A DNA stretch of 19,274 nucleotides from Pseudomonadota bacterium (GCA_015222795.1 JADFVY010000056.1:1-19274); one strand, 5' to 3'; counted from the first letter of the stretch, positions 1 to 7,366 are shown. Translations and numbers: made by a program. Notes: generated by a model from the sequence alone, not told the origin.

Positions 1-795
1 GCGCGGGCCGCTGACATAGTCGCCATATTCGGCCGTGTTGGAGATCGAATAGCGCATGTTGGCGATGCCGCCTTCATAGATCAAATCGACGATCAGCTTT
101 ACTTCATGCAGGCATTCGAAATAGGCCATCTCCGGGGCATAGCCGGCTTCGACCAGGGTCTCGTAGCCAGCCTGGATAAGCGAGGTCAGCCCGCCGCACA
201 GCACTACCTGCTCGCCGAACAGATCGGTTTCGCATTCTTCCTTGAAGCTGGTCTCGATAACGCCCGAACGCCCGCCGCCGATGGCGCAGGCATAGGACAG
301 GCCGATTTCGTGCGCATTGCCGGTGGGGTTCTGGTCGACCGCCAGCAGGCAGGGAACGCCGCCGCCCTTTTCATATTCCGAGCGCACCGTGTGGCCGGGG
401 CCCTTCGGGGCGATCATGATCACGTCCAGATCCGCGCGCGGCTCGATCAGGTTGAAGTGCACGTTCAGCCCGTGCGCGAAGGCGATCGCCGCGCCTTCCT
501 TCATATTGTCGCGCAGATGGTCGGCATAGATATGGCGCTGCAGCTCGTCGGGCGCGGCCATCATGATGACGTCGCCCCAGGCCGCGGCCTCGGCCACGGA
601 CATTACCTTGAAGCCGGCTTCCTCGGCCTTGGCCGCGCTGGCGGAGCCTTCACGCAAAGCGACCCCGACCTCCTTGACGCCGCTGTCGCGCAGGTTCGCG
701 GCATGTGCATGTCCCTGGCTGCCGTAACCGACGATCACGACCTTCTTGGCCTTGATCAGGTTAACATCGGCATCACGATCGTAATATACGCGCAT
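1..795 (-). CDS. ilvC: Ketol-acid reductoisomerase (NADP+), 3' end cut off by window edge
   Basis: Converts 2-acetolactate or 2-aceto-2-hydroxybutyrate to the dihydroxy acids of valine, leucine and isoleucine synthesis, in the cytoplasm, using NADPH and Mg2+. I translated the minus strand from the ATG at 795. The protein begins MRVYYDRDADVNLIKAKK and has the Rossmann motif GYGSQGHAHA at about residues 24-33, then LREGS for the NADP phosphate. The metal site motif DLFGEQVVLCGG follows, then HEVKLIVDLIYEGG and SISNTAEYGDYVSGP near residue 263, so all catalytic residues are inside the window. About 75 C-terminal residues of a usual ~339-residue class I enzyme lie beyond the left edge. A GAGAGA ribosome site precedes the start. 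It is the third gene of ilvI-ilvN-ilvC, 58 bp after ilvN. Identification is secure. Confidence 0.96.
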   Translation of the reverse strand, partial: MRVYYDRDADVNLIKAKKVVIVGYGSQGHAHAANLRDSGVKEVGVALREGSASAAKAEEAGFKVMSVAEAAAWGDVIMMAAPDELQRHIYADHLRDNMKEGAAIAFAHGLNVHFNLIEPRADLDVIMIAPKGPGHTVRSEYEKGGGVPCLLAVDQNPTGNAHEIGLSYACAIGGGRSGVIETSFKEECETDLFGEQVVLCGGLTSLIQAGYETLVEAGYAPEMAYFECLHEVKLIVDLIYEGGIANMRYSISNTAEYGDYVSGPR

Positions 796-853
796 GGCTA
801 TCTCTCTTGCTGTCCAGTTATGTCTGTTCGGTTGTCGTCTCTGACGCGGCGTT

Positions 854-1363
854 TTACAGCGACTTGGCGCCGCGGGCAATGCCCACGACTCCGCTACGTG
901 CGATCTCGGTCTTGCCCAGTGAGCGCATTAGCTCGATGAAGGCTTCGATCTTCTCCGGTTTGCCGGTCAGCGAGAAGACGAAGGATCCAGTCGTCGTGTC
1001 CGCGACCGTCGCATTGAAAATGTCGGCGATCCGAAGGGATTCTCGCCTCTCCGGGCCGCTCGCCACCACTTTGACAAGGGCAATTTCGCGCTCCAGATGG
1101 GCGCCTTCGGCGGTCAGGTCATGAACCTCATGGATTGGAACCAGCTTGTTCACCTGCGCCTTGATCTGTTCGATGATCATCGGGGTGCCGCTGGTCACGA
1201 TAGTCATCCGCGACGTCGATTCATCGGTCGAGACCGCCGATACGGTCAGGCTCTCGATATTGTAGCCGCGGCCGGAAAACAGGCCCACCACGCGAGCCAG
1301 CACGCCGGGTTCGTTGTCCACCAGGACGGCGATCGTATGCCGTTCTACATTGCTCATGTTCAT
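854..1363 (-). CDS. ilvN: Acetolactate synthase small (regulatory) subunit
   Basis: Regulatory subunit of acetohydroxyacid synthase. It activates the large subunit and confers feedback inhibition by valine. The 169-residue protein has an N-terminal ACT domain (HTIAVLVDNEPGVLARVVGLF, split here only by eye at residues 9-29, followed by SGRGYNIESLTVS) and the C-terminal IlvN domain with the typical RSGVVGIARGAKSL end. Length fits the family (about 160-170). The start ATG overlaps the ilvI stop in an ATGA arrangement, which suggests translational coupling. A second ATG two codons downstream (1357) is also possible. Family and position agree, so the call is secure. The symbol ilvH is also used for this gene. 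Confidence 0.96.
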   Translation of the reverse strand: MNMSNVERHTIAVLVDNEPGVLARVVGLFSGRGYNIESLTVSAVSTDESTSRMTIVTSGTPMIIEQIKAQVNKLVPIHEVHDLTAEGAHLEREIALVKVVASGPERRESLRIADIFNATVADTTTGSFVFSLTGKPEKIEAFIELMRSLGKTEIARSGVVGIARGAKSL

Positions 1364-3120
1364 ACCAGCACCATGCCGTCTCCGGAGATCGAGCTTTCGG
1401 CCTCGTCCGTCGGACCAAGCAGCATTTCGTTGTGGGCCGCGCCCGACGGGATCATCGGGAAGCAGTTTTCCTTGGGGTCGACCGCGATGTCGACGACGAC
1501 CGGCCCGTCATGGGCGATCATTTCCCTGATCGTGTCGTCCAACTCCGACGGATTTGTCGCCCGCAGGCCCCTGGCGCCGAAAGCCTCCGCCAGTTTCACG
1601 AAGTCGGGCAGGGCATTGGAATAGCTTTCCGAATAGCGGCCGCCATGCATCAGTTCCTGCCACTGACGAACCATGCCCATATATTCGTTGTTGATGATGA
1701 ACACCTTGATCGGCAGCCGGTATTGGATGGCGGTCGCCAGTTCCTGGATGTTCATCATGGTCGAGGCCTCGCCGGCGATATCCACCACCAGCGCGTCCGG
1801 ATGGCCCAACTGTACGCCGACCGCCGCGGGAAGCCCGTAACCCATGGTGCCCAGCCCGCCCGACGTCATCCAGTGGTTCGGTTTTTCAAAGCGGAAATGC
1901 TGGGCCGCCCACATCTGGTGCTGGCCCACCTCGGTGGTGATGAAGACCTCGCGATCGAGCGTCAATTCATAAAGCCGCTTGATTGCTTCCTGCGGCTTGA
2001 TAATCTTCTTGTTGGTGGCGAATTTCAGGCAATTTTTTGCCCGCCATTCGCCAACCGTTTTCCACCAGGAAGCCACCGCCTTCTTGTCGGCCTGCTTCTT
2101 TTCCGCCTTCCAGACCGCCAGCATGTCTTCCAGCACGCTGGCGACGTCGCCCACAATGCCCAGATCGACCGGAATATTCTTGTTGATCGAGGTCGGATCG
2201 ATATCGATATGGATCTTCTTCGAGCCCGGCGAGAAGGCGTCCAGCCGGCCGGTCACGCGGTCGTCGAAGCGGGCGCCGATGCACAGCATCAGGTCGCAAT
2301 CATGCATCGCCATGTTGGCTTCGTAATTGCCATGCATGCCGACCATGCCCAGATAGCGCTCGTCGGAAGCGGGCAGGGCGCCCAGCCCCATCAGGGTCAG
2401 GGTCGTCGGCGCGCCGGTCGTCTTCACTAATTTGGTGAACAGCTCGACCGCCTTGGGCCCGGAATTGATGATGCCGCCGCCGCCATAGATTACCGGTCGC
2501 TTCGCCTTGGCGATCATGTCGACCGCCCGGGCGATTTGTCCTGCGTCGCCCTTGATTTGCGGGCGATAGGTCTTGTGCTTGACGTTGCCGGGGCCGGAAT
2601 AGGGGCATTCCGCGAACTGGACATCCTTGGGAATATCGACCACCACCGGCCCGGGGCGGCCGCTGCGCGCCACATAGAAGGCTTCATGCAGTGTTTTGGC
2701 CAGCCGGTCGGGGTCCTTCACCAGATAGTTATGTTTGGTGCAGGGCCGCGTGATGCCCGTCGTGTCGCATTCCTGGAAGGCGTCGTTGCCGATCAGGTGG
2801 GTTGGCACCTGGCCGGTCAGGCAAACGATCGGGACACTGTCCATCAGCGCATCGGTCAGGCCGGTCACCGCGTTGGTCGCGCCGGGGCCGCTGGTCACCA
2901 GCACCACGCCCACCTTGCCGGTCGAACGCGCATAGCCTTCGGCGGCATGCACCGCGCCCTGTTCGTGGCGGACCAGGATATGACGCAGCTGGTTCTGCTT
3001 GAACAGCGCGTCGTAGATCGGCAGAACCGCGCCGCCCGGATAGCCGAATACGACATCGACACCTTGGTCCAGCAGTGCCTTGATGACGATTTCGGCCCCG
3101 TTCATTGGCTCGCCTGCCAT
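1360..3120 (-). CDS. ilvI: Acetolactate synthase large (catalytic) subunit
   Basis: ThDP-dependent enzyme condensing pyruvate with pyruvate or 2-oxobutyrate, the first committed step of branched-chain amino acid synthesis. I chose the ATG at 3120 (586 residues, MAGEPMNGAEIV) because GGAG lies 7 nt upstream. An upstream alternative at 3192 would add 24 residues with no family resemblance. Visible are the ThDP glutamate in RHEQGAVHAAEGYAR, the SGPGATN loop, the FAD domain with GARFDDRVTGR, and the C-terminal ThDP domain with NNEYMGMVRQWQ. The Mg/ThDP motif reads AGEAS rather than the more usual GDG/GDA form, a conservative Asp to Glu change. It shares a 4-base overlap with ilvN and heads the ilvI-ilvN-ilvC operon. 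The symbol ilvB is also used for this gene. Confidence 0.96.
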   Translation of the reverse strand: MAGEPMNGAEIVIKALLDQGVDVVFGYPGGAVLPIYDALFKQNQLRHILVRHEQGAVHAAEGYARSTGKVGVVLVTSGPGATNAVTGLTDALMDSVPIVCLTGQVPTHLIGNDAFQECDTTGITRPCTKHNYLVKDPDRLAKTLHEAFYVARSGRPGPVVVDIPKDVQFAECPYSGPGNVKHKTYRPQIKGDAGQIARAVDMIAKAKRPVIYGGGGIINSGPKAVELFTKLVKTTGAPTTLTLMGLGALPASDERYLGMVGMHGNYEANMAMHDCDLMLCIGARFDDRVTGRLDAFSPGSKKIHIDIDPTSINKNIPVDLGIVGDVASVLEDMLAVWKAEKKQADKKAVASWWKTVGEWRAKNCLKFATNKKIIKPQEAIKRLYELTLDREVFITTEVGQHQMWAAQHFRFEKPNHWMTSGGLGTMGYGLPAAVGVQLGHPDALVVDIAGEASTMMNIQELATAIQYRLPIKVFIINNEYMGMVRQWQELMHGGRYSESYSNALPDFVKLAEAFGARGLRATNPSELDDTIREMIAHDGPVVVDIAVDPKENCFPMIPSGAAHNEMLLGPTDEAESSISGDGMVLV

Positions 3121-3141
3121 GTCTCTACTCCGATCCGATTC

Positions 3142-3172
3142 CGCTCTACACCACAAAATTCGCTCTACACCA
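3142..3172. repeat. Tandem 12-bp direct repeat at the ilv promoter
   Basis: CGCTCTACACCA occurs at 3142-3153 and again at 3161-3172, with a 19-bp period. The flanking ATT is also shared. The right copy covers the proposed -10 box and the left copy lies just after the proposed start of transcription. It could be a regulator binding site. No known operator was recognised. Confidence 0.6.
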
Positions 3173-3197
3173 TAAAAATAGAGCCTATTCATAACAA
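3169..3197 (-). promoter_or_regulatory. Candidate sigma70 promoter of the ilv operon
   Basis: On the minus strand TTGTTA (3192-3197) and TATGGT (3169-3174) are separated by exactly 17 bp. Each matches 4 of 6 consensus bases. Transcription would start near 3162, giving a leader of about 40 nt before the ilvI start at 3120. That leaves no room for a leader peptide attenuator. The call is by eye only. Confidence 0.45.
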
Positions 3198-3201
3198 TGC
3201 C

Positions 3202-3219
3202 GCGGGCCCTTCGGCCCGC
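3202..3219 (-). terminator. GC-rich hairpin after miaA, possible terminator
   Basis: GCGGGCC (3202-3208) and GGCCCGC (3213-3219) form a perfect 7-bp stem with a 4-nt loop, 20 nt after the miaA stop on the minus strand. There is no clear U tract after it, so it may only attenuate or protect the miaA message. It sits immediately upstream of the proposed ilv promoter. Confidence 0.4.
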
Positions 3220-3239
3220 AGCCGCCGGACAATAGGCGG

Positions 3240-4193
3240 TCAGTCCTTATGGGTCAATATAAAATGACGAACAAACGAAAAGATTTTCGGCAATAAACTT
3301 TCCGAAAATTGCGCAGAAACTGTTGTGTCGGCAACAATCTTATGCCGGAACCAGGTAAACTGCCTTTTCGCATAGTTCCGCGTCGATTGTTGCGCATCCG
3401 TCAGCGCCTGTTCAAGCGTTATGTATTCCGCCAGATAATCGGAAAACGCCTTTACCCCAAGCGCCCGCGTTGCCGGCAGATCAGGGGCCAGCCCCATTGC
3501 GTTCAATCGCCGCACCTCGTCTAGCGCGCCTTCGTCAAGCATGGCCTCCAGCCGCAGGTCGCACCTGGCGTAGAGTTCCTCTCGCGGCGGCGTCAGCAGG
3601 ATCGTCGCGAACCGCAACCCGGCAGGCGGACCCGGCGCCGGGTCCGCCTGCCACTCGCTCAATGGCCGGCCGGTCGCCTCCAGCACCTCCAGCGCGCGGA
3701 CGATTCTCTGGCCGTCGGCCGGCTCCAGCCGTTTCGAAATGGCCGGGTCGCGCGCCGACAGTTCACGGTGCAGGGTTTCGGCGCCCTCGGCCGTCAGACG
3801 GGCGCGCACCCTCTCGCGGATATCGTCCGGCACGTCAGGCATCGGCGACAGCCCCTCTGTCAGGGCCTTCAGATATAACCCGGTGCCGCCACAGACGATC
3901 GGCAGCTTGCCGACGGCGTGGGCGCTCTCGATCTCGGCCAGCGCCATGTCTCGCCAGCGGCCGGCGGAACAGACTTCCGACGCCGGCAGCACCCCGTACA
4001 GCCGGTGCGGCGCGCGGGCCTCATCCTCGGGCGAGGGGCGCGCGGTAAGGACGCGCAGCTCGCTATAGACCTGCATACTGTCGGCGTTGATGACGACACC
4101 GTCGAATTCCACGGCGATGGCCAGGGCAAGGCCCGATTTTCCGCTGGCGGTTGGGCCGGCGACAATCAGGACCGGTTGTTTTTTATCGTTCAT
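3240..4193 (-). CDS. miaA: tRNA dimethylallyltransferase (tRNA i6A37)
   Basis: Transfers a dimethylallyl group from DMAPP to N6 of A37 in tRNAs that read codons starting with U. The 317-residue protein has the P-loop GPTASGKS at residues 13-20, DSMQVY at 38-43 with the catalytic Asp region, the GGTGLYLKAL motif, the family motif ADGQRIVRALEV, and the C-terminal YAKRQFTWFR tRNA-binding motif. Length and motif order match full-length MiaA. The last 30 or so residues after the RQFTWFR motif are variable. The gene diverges from serB across a 48-bp gap and lies upstream of the ilv operon on the same strand, 119 bp from ilvI. Identification is secure. Confidence 0.97.
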   Translation of the reverse strand: MNDKKQPVLIVAGPTASGKSGLALAIAVEFDGVVINADSMQVYSELRVLTARPSPEDEARAPHRLYGVLPASEVCSAGRWRDMALAEIESAHAVGKLPIVCGGTGLYLKALTEGLSPMPDVPDDIRERVRARLTAEGAETLHRELSARDPAISKRLEPADGQRIVRALEVLEATGRPLSEWQADPAPGPPAGLRFATILLTPPREELYARCDLRLEAMLDEGALDEVRRLNAMGLAPDLPATRALGVKAFSDYLAEYITLEQALTDAQQSTRNYAKRQFTWFRHKIVADTTVSAQFSESLLPKIFSFVRHFILTHKD

Positions 4194-4241
4194 GCTGGAA
4201 TAATTTGCCTTTACGTTGCGACACCCCCTAAATGCCGTTCA

Positions 4242-5141
4242 ATGGAAAATGTCCTGACACTGATAGCCGGAACCGCACCGCTAGGCCATAGCGCGGTGGC
4301 CGCGGCGCGCAATGCACTGGTGTCGGGGCGCGCCAGGGTCGGGGATGCGATATGGCTCGCCGCCGGCCGCGCCTGCGATATTCCCTTCGAACGAACGCCG
4401 CCTTTCGAGGCCGCGGCCGATGTGCGCGACGCGCTCGAGGGGCAACCGTTCGACATCGTTGCCCAGCCGGTGGCTGGACGGCGCAAGAAGTTGCTGGTCG
4501 CCGACATGGAATCTACGATCATCGACAATGAAATGATCGACGAACTGGCGGCGGAACTCGGACTGCAGGACCGGATTGCCGATCTTACCGCGCGGACCAT
4601 GCGCGGCGAACTCGATTTCGCGGAATCCCTGATCGAGCGGGTGCGCGTGCTCAAGGGGCTGGACGTGGCGGTGCTGGAAAAGCTTCGGGGCAACATCCGG
4701 GTCAACCCCGGGGCGGTCGAACTGGTCGCCACCATGCGGGCCCACGGCGCCTATTGCGCACTGGTGTCGGGTGGGTTCACGGTTTACAGCGCATATGTTC
4801 GCGAACTGGTGGGGTTCGACCATGATCAGGCGAACCAGCTGGAAATCGTCGATGGCAAGATGACCGGGCGGGTCGTCAAGCCGATCCTCGATCGCCAGGC
4901 CAAGCAGGCCTGTTTGTTGCGGTTGGCGAAGGATCTTGCGATTTCAGTCGGCTCGGCTATTGCCGTTGGCGATGGCGCCAACGACATGGCCATGGTCCTG
5001 GCCGCCGGGTTGGGCGTTGCCTACCATGGCAAGCCGATCCTGGCGGAGACCGCCGCCATGCGGGTCGATCATGGCGATCTCACGGCGCTGCTTTATGCGC
5101 AGGGATATAAAGAAGATGAATTTGTTGGCGTGCCCGGCTGA
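4242..5141 (+). CDS. serB: Phosphoserine phosphatase (HAD superfamily)
   Basis: Removes phosphate from O-phosphoserine, the last step of serine synthesis. The reading frame is open much further upstream, but that extension overlaps miaA antisense. The ATG at 4242 gives 299 residues starting MENVLTLIAG, typical for the alphaproteobacterial enzyme, so I chose it. No strong ribosome site precedes it. An ACT-like N-terminal region (about 1-75) is followed by the HAD core. Motif I is DMEST at 88-92 (nucleophile D88), motif II is SGGFT at 176-180, the lysine is K221 in the DRQAK stretch, and motif IV is GDGAND at 243-248. The second acidic residue of motif I is Glu90 (codon GAA), where DxDxT is the textbook form. 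The gene converges with fecR-like gene 1 across only 5 bp. Confidence 0.95.
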   Translation: MENVLTLIAGTAPLGHSAVAAARNALVSGRARVGDAIWLAAGRACDIPFERTPPFEAAADVRDALEGQPFDIVAQPVAGRRKKLLVADMESTIIDNEMIDELAAELGLQDRIADLTARTMRGELDFAESLIERVRVLKGLDVAVLEKLRGNIRVNPGAVELVATMRAHGAYCALVSGGFTVYSAYVRELVGFDHDQANQLEIVDGKMTGRVVKPILDRQAKQACLLRLAKDLAISVGSAIAVGDGANDMAMVLAAGLGVAYHGKPILAETAAMRVDHGDLTALLYAQGYKEDEFVGVPG

Positions 5142-5151
5142 CCGCGTCAGC
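5137..5151. terminator. Small palindrome spanning the two convergent stop codons
   Basis: GCTGAC (5137-5142), CGC and GTCAGC (5146-5151) form a perfect 6-3-6 inverted repeat. It contains both the serB TGA and, on the other strand, the TGA of the FecR-domain gene. It could be a weak bidirectional terminator. There is no U tract on either side, so it may be coincidence. Confidence 0.25.
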
Positions 5152-5995
5152 AGATAACACAGATCAACTTGCCGGCCGCGCCGACGGCCGCCCCGCTGCC
5201 CTGCGGGAATCCGTTATCCGCGTATGAGGCGTCATTGGCGGCGTTGTCGGGTCCGGGGGGAAGTGTGGGGTCGGGGATCGGCCCGTTCCGCGAAGGCGGT
5301 GTCCAGGACCTGACCGAAGCGATCAGCGACCGCATCTCGCGAACCTTCCACAATGCCCATTCCGGCGCCGGCCCCGGCGGGGTCAGCGACCCGTCGTCGA
5401 ATGCAACGGCCGCCTGGCCGGGCCGGTTCAGCGTTACCGTCTTGCCGGTCTTCGAGGTCAGAATCGCCTGCGATCCCGCCGACTGCAGGATGACGGCGGT
5501 GGCGCCTTGCCGGGCCACGAAATCGATGACCGTGCCGCGCACGCCCACAGTGACTTCCGGGGTTCTGATGACATATGAATCGCTGGGCATATTGCCGGAA
5601 ACAAACCGGAAAACGCCTTCGGCCGCGCCGATGACAAGCGTACCGCTCGGCGCCGAGGGATCATAAAGGAAACTGTCCAGAACGATGCTGGATCCCGGGC
5701 CGACGGTCAGGCTGGTTTCATCCAGAAAGCGGATTTCCGAGGCGCTTCTTTCCGCCGTCGCCACAAGCTCGTTCTGGAAAACGGGGTCGGCATTGTCCAG
5801 TTTCCGAACGTTCTCCTGGAGCGTTCCCTGTACATCCCTGATGACGACGGCCGACTCGCCGACGCTGGTTTCAGCAGCCGCGATCGCGGCAAGGAAAAGT
5901 GGTGTCGCCAGAACCGGAATAGAGGGAAGAATGCGCCGCATCAGACCGCGCGCTGAATGGTTCTTTGACGACCGCATAGCCATAACCCACATCAT
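5147..5995 (-). CDS. Exported FecR-domain protein (paralogue 1)
   Basis: A secreted FecR-domain protein of unknown ligand. The proposed ATG at 5995 (282 residues) follows a GGGAA site at 8 nt. The ATG at 5941 would give a compact signal peptide but has no ribosome site, and the frame is open to a TTG at 6121. The signal peptide runs MRRILPSIPVLATPLFLAA to a likely cut after AIAAA. The FecR fold follows with RDVQGTL, SASEIRFLDETSLTVGP, VLDSFLYDP, EGVFRFVSGNM and the hallmark TVGVRGTV. The C-terminal third is Pro/Gly-rich and ends LICVIC. Unlike sigma-regulating FecR there is no N-terminal cytoplasmic anti-sigma segment, and no fecI or TonB receptor is nearby. It is a clear paralogue of the next gene and lies downstream of it, with the CHASE2 cyclase gene beyond. 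Function is unknown, and a sensor or scaffold role in the envelope is inference. Confidence 0.82.
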   Translation of the reverse strand: MMWVMAMRSSKNHSARGLMRRILPSIPVLATPLFLAAIAAAETSVGESAVVIRDVQGTLQENVRKLDNADPVFQNELVATAERSASEIRFLDETSLTVGPGSSIVLDSFLYDPSAPSGTLVIGAAEGVFRFVSGNMPSDSYVIRTPEVTVGVRGTVIDFVARQGATAVILQSAGSQAILTSKTGKTVTLNRPGQAAVAFDDGSLTPPGPAPEWALWKVREMRSLIASVRSWTPPSRNGPIPDPTLPPGPDNAANDASYADNGFPQGSGAAVGAAGKLICVIC

Positions 5996-6156
5996 TGTTA
6001 CTGTTCCCGGCGGCGGCGCCACAGGCGCGTTGACCACCATTTTTGCTGATGCTGTTATAGCCTGAATCGCAGTTTTACGCAATCGGCTTGCCTTGTTACC
6101 GTCAATTCCGGAAACGACCAATAGATCGGATAAAGATGCTCGCCCCTTGAAATTGC

Positions 6157-6214
6157 GGGCAATTTTACCCGATCAAACTGAACCGGTCCGGTTCCGTTTG
6201 ATCGGATATTGCCC
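6157..6214. repeat. Long imperfect dyad between the two FecR-domain genes
   Basis: GGGCAAT (6157-6163) pairs with ATTGCCC (6208-6214). CCGATCAAAC (6169-6178) pairs with GTTTGATCGG (6196-6205). Beyond one mismatch, GAACC pairs with GGTTC around a 5-nt loop. That makes about 22 base pairs, interrupted by a small internal loop and a single mismatch. No U tract follows on the minus strand. It lies about 50 nt after the end of the upstream FecR-domain gene and could act as an RNA-stabilising hairpin, a terminator or an operator. The rest of the intergenic region (5996-6261) shows nothing else I recognise. Confidence 0.65.
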
Positions 6215-6261
6215 TAGCCGGAAGTTTCCGAGTCGGCTGGCGCGGGCCGCCGGGAGCGGGG

Positions 6262-7260
6262 TCAGCTATTGCCGTTCCCGTTTCCGTTGTTGCCATTGCC
6301 GTTGCCATTACCGTTGCCATTCCCGCCGGCATTGCTCGTGCTGCTGGCCCCGGCGTTGCCGCCGCCCGGCGGATCGGGCTCCAGCGCGGTGTCGTTGGCA
6401 TGGCCGAAGCCTCCAGCCGGCACGGTTTCCCCGCCCTGTGCGTAGGCCGCACGCAGTAATCCACGTTTCGGAGGCGCTACGTCTTCGACCGGTTCTGGCG
6501 GCGGCGCGGCCGGCGGCGGTGGCGGCGCGGCGGCCGTCTCCACGGCGCTCGGTTCCGCCGGGCCAGGCGGATCGGCCGGCGGCGGTGGCGCCGGCAGGCC
6601 CGCGGTGGCCAGAACATCATCCATATCGTGAATGCGCCACATAGCCCACGCCGGAGGATCTCCCGGCGGGGTCATGGTGCCGTCGGCAAAGGCAACCGTC
6701 GCCGTGCCGGCTGTTTTCAGCAACACCATTTCGCCGGCGTGGTTGGTAACTTCCACGCCATCGTCCGATTCCATGATCACGGCGAATGCGCCGTCGCCGC
6801 GAGAAACCATGACCAGCACCGTGCCGCGCACGCCGACGGTTACATTTGGGGCTTCGATTTTATAATTGGAACTCGCCATGTTGCCCGAGAAGAATCGAAA
6901 CACCCCCTCGGTGACCGTCAGCGCGAATGTGCCTTCGCCCGGATCGGGGTCATAAACGAATTCATCAAGCACGATGGTCGAATTCGGGCCGACTGAAATG
7001 CGCGTATCGTCCGCGAACCTCAACTCGGACGCGCTTTCCAGGCCCGTCTGGACGATTTCGTTCTGGTACACGCTGTCCTGCAAGGCCAGTCGGCGGATTT
7101 CCTCGTCGGTCTTGCCCTCGACATCTTTCACGACGAGCGAGGTAATGCCGATGCCTGACTGTTGGGCCGCCATCGCCGGCATGGCGAGACCCGCCACCAT
7201 CGCGGCCAACGCAATGGCGCATATATATTTCATCCAGAACTTCAGTATTCTGCCACCCAT
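6262..7260 (-). CDS. Exported FecR-domain protein (paralogue 2) with Pro-rich and Asn-Gly tail
   Basis: A secreted FecR-domain protein of 332 residues. The ATG at 7260 follows a strong GGGGAAGG site 6 nt upstream. A TTG at 7290 is in frame but unsupported. The signal peptide spans residues 1-31 with a hydrophobic core and a likely AMA/AQ cut. The FecR fold (about 40-205) has LVVKDVEGK, SASELRFADDTRISVGP, IVLDEFVYDP, EGVFRFFSGNM, and the hallmark TVGVRGTV shared with paralogue 1. A Pro/Ala-rich linker (about 220-265) with PPPP runs leads to a low-complexity tail rich in Asn-Gly repeats. No membrane helix other than the signal peptide is visible. It is divergent from the CHASE2 cyclase gene and upstream of paralogue 1 on the same strand. 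FecR-domain proteins beside CHASE2 cyclases are, as I recall, common in alphaproteobacteria, so a shared sensory role is plausible. The ligand is unknown. Confidence 0.85.
   Translation of the reverse strand: MGGRILKFWMKYICAIALAAMVAGLAMPAMAAQQSGIGITSLVVKDVEGKTDEEIRRLALQDSVYQNEIVQTGLESASELRFADDTRISVGPNSTIVLDEFVYDPDPGEGTFALTVTEGVFRFFSGNMASSNYKIEAPNVTVGVRGTVLVMVSRGDGAFAVIMESDDGVEVTNHAGEMVLLKTAGTATVAFADGTMTPPGDPPAWAMWRIHDMDDVLATAGLPAPPPPADPPGPAEPSAVETAAAPPPPPAAPPPEPVEDVAPPKRGLLRAAYAQGGETVPAGGFGHANDTALEPDPPGGGNAGASSTSNAGGNGNGNGNGNGNNGNGNGNS
6265..6330. repeat. Simple repeat encoding an Asn-Gly tail
   Basis: The plus strand shows repeated units of the form GCCATT/GCCGTT/ACCGTT, the reverse of AAYGGC codons. 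They encode alternating Asn and Gly at the C-terminus of the FecR-domain protein. The 6-bp periodicity suggests slippage-prone expansion. Confidence 0.8.
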
Positions 7261-7337
7261 GATCGACCTTCCCCTCAAATCGATAACCAAAAAAACGGAT
7301 ATTGCACGCGACGCCTATCCCCTTAACCTTTGATTAA

Positions 7338-7366
7338 ACAATAATTTCGAGATAAAATAAAGACAA
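7338..7366 (-). promoter_or_regulatory. Candidate promoter for the FecR-domain genes
   Basis: On the minus strand TTGTCT (7361-7366) and TATTGT (7338-7343) are separated by 17 bp. Each has 4 of 6 consensus matches, within an AT-rich stretch unlike the flanking genes. The leader to the ATG at 7260 would be about 70 nt. This is by eye only. Confidence 0.35.

Noticed and set aside
1432..2430. Long open frame (332 codons) on the plus strand inside ilvI
   Set aside because: It is antisense to a well-conserved ilvI and arises from GC-rich codon bias. The translation shows no recognisable domain.
2536..3267. 243-codon plus-strand frame antisense to the 5' half of ilvI
   Set aside because: Same cause as above. 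The product has no family features and runs over the ilv promoter region.
3918..4241. N-terminal extension of the serB frame by 108 codons
   Set aside because: It overlaps miaA antisense, and known SerB proteins begin near the ATG at 4242.
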